Origin: Exercitatus varius
GTDB taxonomy: Bacteria > Pseudomonadota > Gammaproteobacteria > Enterobacterales > Pasteurellaceae
Direction: 5' to 3'
Length of the DNA: 64,000 nucleotides
Assembly (NCBI RefSeq): GCF_029577735.1
Contig: NZ_JARQTO010000001.1
Span: forward strand, 501,313-565,312
Positions 16,492 to 25,341 of this stretch are shown here, in pieces. Made by a program: the position numbers and the translations under genes. Numbering within the stretch: position 1 is the first letter of the stretch; every line of letters begins with the position of its first letter. A model generated the notes under the pieces. The model had not been told where the DNA came from and made no database searches. It saw nothing but the letters and a program-made list of their open reading frames with translations.

Positions 16492-17541
16492 TTAGCGATT
16501 TTTCAATTCGCCCGCAATTTTACGCAACAGGCTGTCCGTGGTTTCCCAATCAATGCAGGCGTCGGTGATGGACACGCCGTATTTCATTTCACTGACCGGT
16601 TGATCCGCCGATTGGTTGCCGGCATTAATGTTACTTTCAATCATCAGACCGATAATGGATTTGCCCCCTTGCATTAATTGTTGCAGCGCATCCTCCGCCA
16701 CCAGCGGCTGACGGCGGTAATCTTTATTGGAGTTACCGTGGCTGCAATCGATCATAATCGCGGATTCCAAACCGGCTTTTTCCAGTTCTTCTTCGCATTT
16801 TTTCACGAATTCCGCCGCATAATTCGGCGCTTTCCCGCCGCGTAAAATCACATGGCCGTCCGGATTGCCTTCGGTATGCAGTAAATTCACCTGGCCTTGT
16901 TGATTAATGCCGATGAAACTGTGTCCCATAGACGCGGCTTTCATGGCGTTGATAGCGGTGCCCAGGCTGCCGTCCGTGCCGTTTTTGAATCCTACCGCCA
17001 TGGATAAACCGGATGCCAGTTCGCGGTGAGTTTGCGATTCGGTGGTACGTGCGCCGATAGCCGACCAACTGAATAAATCCGCCAAATATTGCGGAGTCAT
17101 CGGATCTAACGCTTCCGTCGCCAGCGGCAATCCCATATCCGCCAGATCCAGCAACAATTTACGGGCAATATGCAAACCGCTTTCCACATCAAAAGAGCCG
17201 TCGATTTTCGGATCATTAATTAATCCTTTCCAACCCACGGTCGTACGCGGTTTTTCAAAATAAACCCGCATCACAATATAAAGCTGATCCTTCAATTGCT
17301 CCGACAACGCTTTCAACCGTCTTGCATAATCCAGCGCCGCAACGGGATCATGCACGGAACAAGGACCGATAACCACCAACAAACGAGGATCTTTTTTATG
17401 AATAATATCGGCGATTTCACGACGGTGCGTTTCCACCTGCGTGCGCAAATGGGCGGGTAACGGCAATTTCTTTTTCAGTTCGGCGGGAGTAATCAAAACT
17501 TTTTCGTCAACGATATGAATATTGTGAATGCTGTCTTTCAT
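16492..17541 (-). CDS. aroF: DAHP synthase, AroF (tyrosine-sensitive) type
   Basis: The enzyme joins phosphoenolpyruvate and erythrose 4-phosphate in the first step of aromatic synthesis. The 349-residue sequence follows E. coli AroF rather than AroG: NIHIVDEKVLITP, GLPLATEALDP, GINQQGQVNLL and GNPDGHVILRGGKAPNY. Active-site segments RVYFEKPRTTVGWKG, GARTTESQTHRELASGLS and DCSHGNSNKDYRRQP are intact. I prefer the ATG at 17541 because AAGGA precedes it and it aligns with AroF; an ATG 18 bases upstream has a weaker site. Tyrosine feedback is inferred from similarity. TyrR boxes lie upstream. Confidence 0.94.
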   Translation of the reverse strand: MKDSIHNIHIVDEKVLITPAELKKKLPLPAHLRTQVETHRREIADIIHKKDPRLLVVIGPCSVHDPVAALDYARRLKALSEQLKDQLYIVMRVYFEKPRTTVGWKGLINDPKIDGSFDVESGLHIARKLLLDLADMGLPLATEALDPMTPQYLADLFSWSAIGARTTESQTHRELASGLSMAVGFKNGTDGSLGTAINAMKAASMGHSFIGINQQGQVNLLHTEGNPDGHVILRGGKAPNYAAEFVKKCEEELEKAGLESAIMIDCSHGNSNKDYRRQPLVAEDALQQLMQGGKSIIGLMIESNINAGNQSADQPVSEMKYGVSITDACIDWETTDSLLRKIAGELKNR

Positions 17542-17575
17542 TTTTATTCCTTGGTTCATTCTTCGTTATTTAAAA

Positions 17576-17616
17576 TGTAAATTTTTGTGTACATTTAATG
17601 TAACGCTTACATTACA
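17576..17616. promoter_or_regulatory. Two tandem TyrR boxes upstream of aroF
   Basis: TGTAAA-N6-TGTACA (17576-17593) matches 11 of 12 and TGTAAC-N6-ATTACA (17599-17616) 10 of 12 positions of the TyrR box TGTAAA-N6-TTTACA. Their centres are 23 bp apart, about two helix turns, as for cooperative TyrR binding. They lie 35-75 bases before the aroF ATG. Confidence 0.65.
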
Positions 17617-17677
17617 CTATAAATTTTCCGATTGCAACGGCTAATTACAACGGATAATAAAAAACATTAAAAAAAAT

Positions 17678-17722
17678 GACCGCACTTTACGTCCATCGTT
17701 AGAAAGACAGAAAAGTGCGGTC
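17678..17722. terminator. USS-dyad terminator after sppA
   Basis: GACCGCACTTT and AAAGTGCGGTC are perfect complements separated by 23 bases. It lies just after the sppA stop and would act on sppA transcripts entering from the right. Confidence 0.75.
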
Positions 17723-17734
17723 AAATTTTATACA

Positions 17735-19609
17735 TTATTTTACGCTGCCGCAGTTCAGGCAATATAAATACTGTCCTTTCGGATCATTAAAACGGCTCAA
17801 TACGCCAAGCTGTTGCTGCACGGTTTTGACGTTTTTCGGCACGCCGACGGCATCCAGCAGGGAAGTTTGAATCAACGCGCCGGCTTCGCTTCTCAGCTCT
17901 TTCAACCAGGCGCGAATGCCTTGCGGCTCGTCTATCAGCCATGACACGGAATAATCCGGTTTTTTATCTTCCGGCAAATCTTTTGTCGCCAATTCAAACG
18001 CTTTAAGCACGGCGACATCAAAATTACCCAGTTCATCCACCAGACGATGTTTCACCGCATCCTGCCCTAACCAAACCTGTCCTTGCGCCACTTGGTCGAC
18101 TTGTTCTTTCGTCATATGGCGCCCCTCGCTCACTACACGTAAAAATTCATCGTAGCCATGTTCGATTTCCAGCTGATAAATATCTTTTACTTCTTTCGAT
18201 AAAGACTCCAGCGGAGAAATGTCCGCCAACGGCGAGGTGCTGACGCCGTCCGCCGCCACGCCTATGTTTTTGGCGGTTTTCTCAAAAGTCGGGAACATGG
18301 CGAAAATGCCGATTGAGCCCGTTAAGGTGTTTTTATCCGCTACAATATAATCCGCCGTGCTGGAAATCCAATAGCCGCCGGAAGCCGCCATGCCGCCCAT
18401 GGAAACCACGACCGGTTTGCCTTTTTTCTGAAGTGCGGTCAATTCCTGGCGAATTTTTTCCGAAGCGAATGCGCTGCCGCCCGGGCTGTTCACCCGCAGC
18501 ACCAAGGCTTTGATCCGCTCGTCCGTTTGCGCCTGATGAAGCAATTGTACGATGGTATCGCCGCCGACATCCTGATTATCGCTTTCGCCGTCAATAATGG
18601 TTCCTTCCACATTCACCACGGCGATGTTGAACTCTTTTTCCGTGCCGGTAATCCGATCCGGCAAGGCGGCAAGATAAATATCAAAATCCACTTGTTTCGC
18701 TAAACCGTCTTCATCTTTACCAAAAAGTGCGGTCAGTTTTTCATTCATTTCCGAAGGCGTCGCCAGCGTCGTGACTAACTGACGCTGCACCGCATAGCGG
18801 GTATCATTCCCGTTCAGTGTTTTCAATTCCTGCAAATAACGGTTGGCGTCGGGCAATACTTGCGAAGTCTGAATTTTGCGGTTTTGAGCCACTTGCTGTT
18901 TATAATTATCCCACATGCCGTTCATCCATAAAGCGGCGTTGGCTTTGGCTTCCGGCGACATATCATCGCGTAAAAACGGCTCGACGGCGGATTTATAAGT
19001 ACCGACGCGGAATATATGAGGCGTAATTTCCAATTTGTCCAGCATGGATTTGAAATAAAGATTTTTCGCCGTCATCCCTTTAATGTCCACGGCACCTACC
19101 GGGTTCAGATAAATTTCATCGGCAAAACTGGCCAGATAATATTGCGCCTGCGTGTAATTATCCGCGTGTACAATCACCGGTTTGCCCGACGTTTTAAAAT
19201 GCCGAAGGGCGTTGCCCACGTAATCCAACGCCGGCAAATCCGCGCCTTCAAAGAAATTCAAATCCAGCACTAAGCCTTTAATGCGCTCGTCATCTTTGGC
19301 ATTTTCAATGGCATAAACTACATCGAAAGTCGAAATCTGCATAGGTACGTTTTCGCTGTTTACTTCCTGCAACGCTTTCTGCCAGGTTACGTTTTCGTCG
19401 CGATTATCCGTCAAATAACCGTCCAGATTCAATCGTAATGCACCTTGATCACCCACCAGCTCGGTAACGCTCGCTTTATGAGAAAAAAACAGGCTAAATA
19501 GGGTTAAAGTCAGTAAAATGAACACCAGAAAAAACAGGTTCATCACCACATCGCGGATAAAATTCAGCGCCCGCCATGCATATTTCACCAGATTAAAAAG
19601 AAATTTCAT
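17735..19609 (-). CDS. sppA: Signal peptide peptidase SppA (67K type, protease IV)
   Basis: The 624-residue inner-membrane serine protease digests cleaved signal peptides. It has a single N-terminal anchor (about residues 20-45, VVMNLFFLVFILLTLTLFSLFF) and the tandem duplicated domains of the long form. The catalytic lysine lies in RVGTYKSAVEPF (about residue 203) and the serine in SMGGMAASGGYWIS (about 404). GAGGTG precedes the ATG. The last residues end in YLYCLNCGSVK, a Cys-x-x-Cys tail that I do not know from E. coli SppA and that could be lineage-specific. Confidence 0.95.
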   Translation of the reverse strand: MKFLFNLVKYAWRALNFIRDVVMNLFFLVFILLTLTLFSLFFSHKASVTELVGDQGALRLNLDGYLTDNRDENVTWQKALQEVNSENVPMQISTFDVVYAIENAKDDERIKGLVLDLNFFEGADLPALDYVGNALRHFKTSGKPVIVHADNYTQAQYYLASFADEIYLNPVGAVDIKGMTAKNLYFKSMLDKLEITPHIFRVGTYKSAVEPFLRDDMSPEAKANAALWMNGMWDNYKQQVAQNRKIQTSQVLPDANRYLQELKTLNGNDTRYAVQRQLVTTLATPSEMNEKLTALFGKDEDGLAKQVDFDIYLAALPDRITGTEKEFNIAVVNVEGTIIDGESDNQDVGGDTIVQLLHQAQTDERIKALVLRVNSPGGSAFASEKIRQELTALQKKGKPVVVSMGGMAASGGYWISSTADYIVADKNTLTGSIGIFAMFPTFEKTAKNIGVAADGVSTSPLADISPLESLSKEVKDIYQLEIEHGYDEFLRVVSEGRHMTKEQVDQVAQGQVWLGQDAVKHRLVDELGNFDVAVLKAFELATKDLPEDKKPDYSVSWLIDEPQGIRAWLKELRSEAGALIQTSLLDAVGVPKNVKTVQQQLGVLSRFNDPKGQYLYCLNCGSVK

Positions 19610-19757
19610 AACACCTCGCGTTCAGTCAAAATCGCACGTACTATAACAGAAAAACAACGGAATATCAGTGCTTTCATGATGCAGCCTTAACCGGCTTTTC
19701 GCAGAGAAGCCAAAATTCTGTCGATTTTTTACTCTTAATCGCCTGTAAGCGATTGCC

Positions 19758-19823
19758 CGCTCCTTCGGAGCCGTTGGCAGAGGCAACGTTCAAAATATTA
19801 GAGTATTTTGTGACCGCACTTTT
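19758..19823 (-). repeat. Extended USS hairpin module, copy A
   Basis: Read on the minus strand: AAAAGTGCGGTC, an AATACTCTAATATT hairpin, GAACGTTGCC..GCCAACGGC and TCCGAAGGAGCG. The order of parts matches the copies at 46628 and 48828. It fills most of the 266-base gap between sppA and the purE control region; nothing else is visible there. Confidence 0.6.
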
Positions 19824-19875
19824 GCCGGCTTTCGACACTTTTTACTTTTCAACAGACAATCCTGTCACTCGCCTA

Positions 19876-19891
19876 TCGCAATCGTTTGCCC
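19876..19891. promoter_or_regulatory. PurR operator before purE
   Basis: TCGCAATCGTTTGCCC matches 12 of 16 positions of the PurR box ACGCAAACGTTTGCGT, including the central CGTTTGC. It lies 48 bases before the purE ATG with a possible -10 (TGCTATTCT, 19897-19904... approximate) just downstream, so binding would overlap the promoter as in E. coli purEK. Confidence 0.65.
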
Positions 19892-19939
19892 GATGTGCTA
19901 TTCTTACGCCGATTTTTCTTATTTCGGGAATACAATTTT

Positions 19940-20437
19940 ATGTCAAATGCAAAACCACAAGTCGCCGTCGTAATGGGTTCCAAAAGTGACTGGACGACCA
20001 TGCAGGAAGCCACCGCCGTTTTAGACGATCTTCAGGTGGCGTATCACGTTGAAATCGTTTCGGCGCATCGTACGCCGGATAAATTATTCGACTTTGCCGA
20101 AAACGCGCAACGAAACGGTTACAAAGTGATTATCGCCGGTGCCGGCGGCGCGGCGCATTTGCCGGGCATGATTGCCGCCAAAACCTTGGTACCGGTGCTG
20201 GGCGTACCGGTGAAAAGTTCGATGCTAAGCGGCGTGGACAGCTTGTATTCCATCGTACAAATGCCCAAAGGCATTCCCGTCGGCACCTTGGCTATCGGCC
20301 CTGCCGGCGCGGCCAATGCGGGATTGCTGGCGGCCCAAATTTTAGCCGCATGGGACAGCGAATTATTAGCCCGTTTGCAAGCCTTCCGCCAAAAACAAAC
20401 CGACGCGGTGCTGGATAATCCGGATCCGCGCGATTAA
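19940..20437 (+). CDS. purE: PurE: N5-carboxyaminoimidazole ribonucleotide mutase
   Basis: The 165-residue class I PurE moves the carboxyl group of N5-CAIR to give CAIR in purine synthesis. VAVVMGSKSDW, SAHRTPDKLFDFA, AGAGGAAHLPGMIAA and PVKSSMLSGVDSLYSIVQMP are the conserved substrate-binding stretches, with the catalytic His in SAHRTP. The start at 19940 matches family starts; an in-frame upstream start would run through the promoter. purK follows after about 100 bases. Confidence 0.96.
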   Translation: MSNAKPQVAVVMGSKSDWTTMQEATAVLDDLQVAYHVEIVSAHRTPDKLFDFAENAQRNGYKVIIAGAGGAAHLPGMIAAKTLVPVLGVPVKSSMLSGVDSLYSIVQMPKGIPVGTLAIGPAGAANAGLLAAQILAAWDSELLARLQAFRQKQTDAVLDNPDPRD

Positions 20438-20539
20438 TCGTTAGATGCGTTTCTGCGATTAGCTCGAAATTTATAGTTGTACCGCGACCGTACCGATTTT
20501 TACAATAAAGTGCGGTCATTTTTTAAGAGATTTTTCACC

Positions 20540-21625
20540 ATGCAAAAAAGCGCTTTATACCCCACCGTTTATGTGCTCGGCAACGGTCAGCTCGGACGCA
20601 TGCTGCGTTACGCCGGCGCGCCGTTGGATATTAATGTGGTGCCGCTGGCGTTTAATGCTTCCGTGTTTGAATTGCCGAAAGACGCCATTATCACCGCGGA
20701 AATCGAACGCTGGGAAGAAACGCCGTTAACGACCTTATTGGGCAATCACCATAAATTTGTGAATAAAGACGTGTTCGCCCAAACGGCGGATCGTTTCACC
20801 CAGAAATCCATTTTGGATCAGTTGAATTTACCGACTTCGCCCTGGACATTAATAAAAAACTCGTCGGATTTTGCCCGCACTTTTCGTGAAATCGGCGAAA
20901 AAGTGGTGGTAAAACGCCGCACCGGCGGTTATGACGGCCGCGGTCAATGGATTGTGACGTCGGAAAATCAATCGGTTATTACGGAAGATCTGTTCGGCGA
21001 AGTGATTGCGGAAAAATTCATTCCCTTCGACGGCGAAGTTTCCATTGTGGGCGCGCGTTTCCGCGACGGTTCCGCCCGTTTTTATCCGGTCACCCGCAAT
21101 TTGCAGCAAAACGGTATTTTGCGTTACAGCGTCGCCGACGGCTCTGCCGCTCATTTACAGGCGCAGGCGCAGGCGGAAGCAATGCTGGGAAAAGTGATGC
21201 GTCATTTGGATTATGTGGGCGTAATGGCGATGGAATGTTTTGTGGTAGACGGCAAATTGTTAGTGAACGAATTGGCGCCGCGGGTACACAATAGCGGACA
21301 CTGGACGCAGTTGGGCTGTTCCGTCAGCCAGTTTGAACTGCATTTACGCGCACTGCTTGACTTGCCGACACCGGAACTGCAGGTTTTCGCACCGAGCGTT
21401 ATGGTGAATTTAATCGGCACCGAGCACAATCCGCAATGGTTAAACACGCCGTTCAGTCAGTTGCATTGGTACGGTAAAGAAGTGCGCCCGGGACGCAAAG
21501 TGGGACACATCAATATAACTCACGCGGATAAAAGCGTATTAATTGCCCAACTCAATAAGCTCAGAAACGAGTTGCCCGCAGATTATCAATCCGGCTTGGA
21601 CTGGGCGATTGAAAAATTGAAATAA
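20540..21625 (+). CDS. purK: PurK: N5-carboxyaminoimidazole ribonucleotide synthase
   Basis: The 361-residue ATP-grasp enzyme makes N5-CAIR from AIR, ATP and bicarbonate for PurE. YVLGNGQLGRMLRYAG opens the N-terminal domain, VVKRRTGGYDGRGQWIV is the ATP-grasp lysine/glycine loop, and AMECFVVDGKLLVNELAPRVHNSGHWT is the metal and bicarbonate site. The ATG at 20540 gives the usual N-terminus; the frame also extends upstream across a USS in the gap, which is probably not translated. Confidence 0.96.
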   Translation: MQKSALYPTVYVLGNGQLGRMLRYAGAPLDINVVPLAFNASVFELPKDAIITAEIERWEETPLTTLLGNHHKFVNKDVFAQTADRFTQKSILDQLNLPTSPWTLIKNSSDFARTFREIGEKVVVKRRTGGYDGRGQWIVTSENQSVITEDLFGEVIAEKFIPFDGEVSIVGARFRDGSARFYPVTRNLQQNGILRYSVADGSAAHLQAQAQAEAMLGKVMRHLDYVGVMAMECFVVDGKLLVNELAPRVHNSGHWTQLGCSVSQFELHLRALLDLPTPELQVFAPSVMVNLIGTEHNPQWLNTPFSQLHWYGKEVRPGRKVGHINITHADKSVLIAQLNKLRNELPADYQSGLDWAIEKLK

Positions 21626-21638
21626 TTTAATTTTAAAC

Positions 21639-21676
21639 GCAATCTATTAATAATTAGTCAATAGATTGCTTTTTTA
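21639..21676 (+). terminator. Terminator after purK
   Basis: GCAATCTATT and AATAGATTGC form a perfect 10-bp stem followed by seven T. It is one of the few terminators here not built from USS. Confidence 0.9.
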
Positions 21677-21758
21677 TTTAAATAAGTATTGCTAAAAATC
21701 CTTAATCTCAGTATAAAAGACATTATTCAGATTAACCAGGCATAACAAGGATTTCATT

Positions 21759-22949
21759 ATGTTCGAAAATATTAAAGCGGCTCCCGCCGATCCCATTCTC
21801 GGCTTAGGCGAAGCGTTTAAAGCGGAAACCCGTCCGCAAAAAATCAATTTAGGCATCGGCGTTTATAAAGACGCACAAGGTTTCACGCCGATCATGAAAG
21901 CCGTAAAAGCGGCGGAAACCCGTTTGCTGGAAAAGGAAAACAGCAAAAATTATCTGTCTATCGACGGCGTACAGGAATTCAACGCCCTCACTCAAGCATT
22001 GTTATTCGGCGCGGATTCCGACATTATCGCCGACAAACGGGCCAGAACAGTACAGAGTTTGGGCGGTACCGGCGCGTTACGCATTGCGGCGGAATTCGTC
22101 AAACGTCAAACTAAAGCGCAAAACGTCTGGATTTCAACGCCAACCTGGCCAAACCATAACGCGATTTTCAACGCCGTCGGCATGACCATTCGCGATTATC
22201 GTTGGTACGACGCCGAGAAAAAAGCTTTAGATTGGGATAATTTACTGGCGGATTTGGCCAATGCCGATTCGGGCGATGTGGTGTTATTGCACGGTTGTTG
22301 CCACAATCCTACCGGTATCGACCCGACACCGGAACAATGGCAACATTTGGCGGAATTATCCGTGAAAAAGGGCTGGCTGCCGCTGTTCGATTTTGCCTAT
22401 CAAGGTTTAGGCAACGGTCTGGACGAAGATGCCGTCGGCTTACGCACTTTTGCCAAATATCATAAAGAACTTCTGATTTGCAGCTCCTATTCCAAAAACT
22501 TCGGCTTGTACAGCGAACGGGTCGGCGCCTTTACATTAGTCGCGGAAAATTCGGACATCGCCGGCACGGCGCTGACTCAAGTAAAATCCATCATCCGCAC
22601 CATTTACTCCAACCCGGCGTCCCACGGCGCTTCAACGGTGGCAACGGTTTTAGCGGATCCCGCCTTACGCGAACAATGGAATGCCGAACTCACCGAAATG
22701 CGCAACCGCATCAAACAAATGCGCAATAAACTGGCGGCGTTATTGAAAGAATTCGGTGCGCAACAGGATTTCAGCTTCATCACCGAACAAAACGGCATGT
22801 TCTCCTTCAGCGGCTTAACGCCGGAACAAGTTGATCGCCTCAAAAACGAATTCGCCATTTACGCCGTGCGTTCCGGCAGAATCAATGTCGCCGGCATCAC
22901 GGAAGATAACATCCGTTATCTGTGCGAAAGTATTATTAAAGTACTTTAA
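21759..22949 (+). CDS. aspC: Aspartate/aromatic aminotransferase (AspC type)
   Basis: The 396-residue PLP enzyme exchanges amino groups between aspartate (and aromatic amino acids) and 2-oxoglutarate. Class I landmarks are present: INLGIGVYKD, SLGGTGALRIAAEF, HGCCHNPTGIDPT, DFAYQGLGNGLDEDA and the PLP lysine in SSYSKNFGLYSERVG (about residue 248). Length equals E. coli AspC. AAGG lies before the ATG and the gene is a single unit with its own terminator. Confidence 0.95.
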   Translation: MFENIKAAPADPILGLGEAFKAETRPQKINLGIGVYKDAQGFTPIMKAVKAAETRLLEKENSKNYLSIDGVQEFNALTQALLFGADSDIIADKRARTVQSLGGTGALRIAAEFVKRQTKAQNVWISTPTWPNHNAIFNAVGMTIRDYRWYDAEKKALDWDNLLADLANADSGDVVLLHGCCHNPTGIDPTPEQWQHLAELSVKKGWLPLFDFAYQGLGNGLDEDAVGLRTFAKYHKELLICSSYSKNFGLYSERVGAFTLVAENSDIAGTALTQVKSIIRTIYSNPASHGASTVATVLADPALREQWNAELTEMRNRIKQMRNKLAALLKEFGAQQDFSFITEQNGMFSFSGLTPEQVDRLKNEFAIYAVRSGRINVAGITEDNIRYLCESIIKVL

Positions 22950-22969
22950 TAAAAAAATGTATAAAAAAT

Positions 22970-22999
22970 CGACCGCACTTTTTAATGCGGTCGGTTTTT
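22970..22999. terminator. Bidirectional terminator between aspC and prlC
   Basis: CGACCGCA and TGCGGTCG pair around an eight-base loop that includes the rest of one USS, with A-run before and T-run after. Confidence 0.82.
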
Positions 23000-23021
23000 T
23001 TATGTCGTTTCGCGCTATCAA

Positions 23022-25061
23022 CTAGCCCGCAATCCCCTTATGACGCAACAACGCATCTAAGGTCGGTTTGCGTCCGCGGAAGCGTTCGAATAGCGCCATA
23101 GGCTCTTCCGAACCGCCGCGAGTGAGGATTTCATCCAAATAGGATTTGCCGGTTACCGGATTGAAAATGCCTTCTTCTTCAAAACGTGAAAACGCGTCCG
23201 CCGAAAGCACTTCCGCCCACAGATAACTATAATAGCCCGCTGCATAACCGCCGGCAAAAATATGACTGAAGCTGTGCGGCGTTCTCGCCCAATCCACACC
23301 TTTGATTACGGCGACTTGTTTTTTCACCGCCTGCAAGGTATCCAAAATTTGATTCGGCTTGCCGGCTTCATAATTGTGGTGTAAACGAAAATCGAACAAA
23401 CCAAATTCCAATTGGCGCAACACAAACATCGCGGCCTGGAAATTTTTCGCTTTAATTAGCTGTGTCAGTTTTTCTTTCGGCAATGGTTCGCCCGTTTCAA
23501 AATGCCCGGAAATAAAGGCAAGCGCCGCCTCTTCCCAACACCAGTTTTCCATGAACTGGCTCGGTAACTCCACCGCATCCCAAGGTACACCGTTAATGCC
23601 CGACACATCACCCACATCAATTTTCGTGAGCATGTGATGAATACCGTGTCCGAATTCGTGGAACAAGGTTGTCACTTCATCGTGCGTAAATAACGCGGGT
23701 TTATCGCCCACCGGCGCGTTAAAGTTGCAGGTTAAGTAAGCCACCGGTTTCTGAATGTTGCCGTCCGCTTTGCGTCTACGGCCGACGCAATCGTCCATCC
23801 AGGCGCCGCCGCGTTTGTTTTCGCGGGCGTATAAATCCAAATAAAAACTGCCGCGCACTTCATCGGTTTCATCGATTAAATCAAAGAATCGCACGTCTTT
23901 GTGATAAGTATCCACGCCGAAACGTTCTACCGCGCGAATATTGAAAATCCGTTTAACCAGTTCGAACAAGCCTGAAAGAACGCGGTTTTCGGGAAAATAC
24001 GGACGTAATTCTTCGTCGTTGATGGCATACAGCGCCTGTTTTTGTTTTTCGCTGTAAAACGAAATATCCCAGGGCTCAAGTGCGGTCAGATTTTCGTGAG
24101 TTTTACAGAATTCCTGTAACTCCGCTAATTCTTTTTCCCCTTGAGATTTAGAACGCGCGGCCAGATTTTCCAGAAAATCCAACACCTGCCGCGGATTTTC
24201 CGCCATTTTGGTGGCAAGGGAACGATCCGTATAGCGTTCGAAGCCCAGCAATTTCGCCAATTCCACGCGCAAAGTCAGAATTTCTTCCATAATCGGCGTA
24301 TTATCCCATTTGCCCGCATTCGGGCCTTGTTCCGAAGCGCGCGTAACGAATGCGCGATACATTTCTTCACGCAATTCGCGATTTTCACAGTAAGTCATCA
24401 CCGGCAGATAGCTTGGAAATTCAAGCGTGAAGCGATAACCGTCCACACCTTTACTCTGCGCAGATTGCCGCGCCGCTTGCAAAGCGCTTTCCGGCAACCC
24501 CTGAAGCTGCGTTTCATCGGTGATGATTTTTTCCCAACCCATGGTGGCATCCAACACATTATTGCTGAATTGCGAACTCAATTCGGACAAACGAGAAGCG
24601 ATTTCACCATAACGTTTTTGCTGTTCCGGCGGTAACGAAATGCCCGAAAGTTTGAAATCGCGCAAACTGTTTTCAATGGCTTTCTTTTGCGCCACGTCGT
24701 AATTTTCATATTCCGCACCGTTTTTCAGCGCCACATAAGCATTATATAAACCTTGATGCTGACCGACCCAAGTGCCGTATTCGGACAACATCGGCAAACA
24801 AGCCTGATAAGCTTCGCGTAATTCGGGGCTGTTTTTCACCGAATTCAAATGCGCCACCGGCGACCAGGCTTTGCTTAAACGATCATTGACCTCGGCAAGC
24901 GGCTGGTAAAAACTATCCCAGGTAAAATGCGATTGTTTCAGCACTTGTTCCGTCACATTTCGACAATCATTGATTAACTTTTCAATCGCCGGCCGAACGT
25001 GTTCCGGCTTAATTTTAGAAAATTGCGGCAACACCGAATTTTCAAGTAATGGATTTGACAT
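23022..25061 (-). CDS. prlC: Oligopeptidase A (M3 family)
   Basis: The 679-residue cytoplasmic zinc metallopeptidase degrades oligopeptides, including free signal peptides released after SppA cleavage in E. coli. The zinc motif HEFGH is in TLFHEFGHGIHHML, and the second half keeps GINGVPWDAVELPSQFMENW and FSHIFAGGYAAGYYSYLWAEVL. I chose the ATG at 25061 (MSNPLLENSVLPQF), which has AAGGAAGAG before it and matches PrlC starts; a frame extending 59 codons upstream has no homology. Confidence 0.96.
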   Translation of the reverse strand: MSNPLLENSVLPQFSKIKPEHVRPAIEKLINDCRNVTEQVLKQSHFTWDSFYQPLAEVNDRLSKAWSPVAHLNSVKNSPELREAYQACLPMLSEYGTWVGQHQGLYNAYVALKNGAEYENYDVAQKKAIENSLRDFKLSGISLPPEQQKRYGEIASRLSELSSQFSNNVLDATMGWEKIITDETQLQGLPESALQAARQSAQSKGVDGYRFTLEFPSYLPVMTYCENRELREEMYRAFVTRASEQGPNAGKWDNTPIMEEILTLRVELAKLLGFERYTDRSLATKMAENPRQVLDFLENLAARSKSQGEKELAELQEFCKTHENLTALEPWDISFYSEKQKQALYAINDEELRPYFPENRVLSGLFELVKRIFNIRAVERFGVDTYHKDVRFFDLIDETDEVRGSFYLDLYARENKRGGAWMDDCVGRRRKADGNIQKPVAYLTCNFNAPVGDKPALFTHDEVTTLFHEFGHGIHHMLTKIDVGDVSGINGVPWDAVELPSQFMENWCWEEAALAFISGHFETGEPLPKEKLTQLIKAKNFQAAMFVLRQLEFGLFDFRLHHNYEAGKPNQILDTLQAVKKQVAVIKGVDWARTPHSFSHIFAGGYAAGYYSYLWAEVLSADAFSRFEEEGIFNPVTGKSYLDEILTRGGSEEPMALFERFRGRKPTLDALLRHKGIAG

Positions 25062-25341
25062 AACTCTTCCTTTGTTAACAAAATCTTCTTTTAGATGGTG
25101 CGGAATTCTAACAAAATCAAGACGAATACAAAAATTTATTGATTGAACCTGAAAGACAGCTAGCGCATAATCGCTGAAAAAAGCGCAAAACCGCCGTTCT
25201 TTTCCGCTTATGTACGATGTCGCACGCTTAAAGCTCAAACTTTGTGCCCATTGTGCCGCGATTAATTAATAAAGTGCGGTTGAATTTTTATGAGTTTATC
25301 CGCATATTCTGTTTATTCCTTTTAATAAAATGAGAAAAACC

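Noticed and set aside
24141..24635. Plus-strand frame of 164 codons inside prlC
   Set aside because: Shadow of the oligopeptidase gene; arginine/phenylalanine-rich composition typical of antisense frames.
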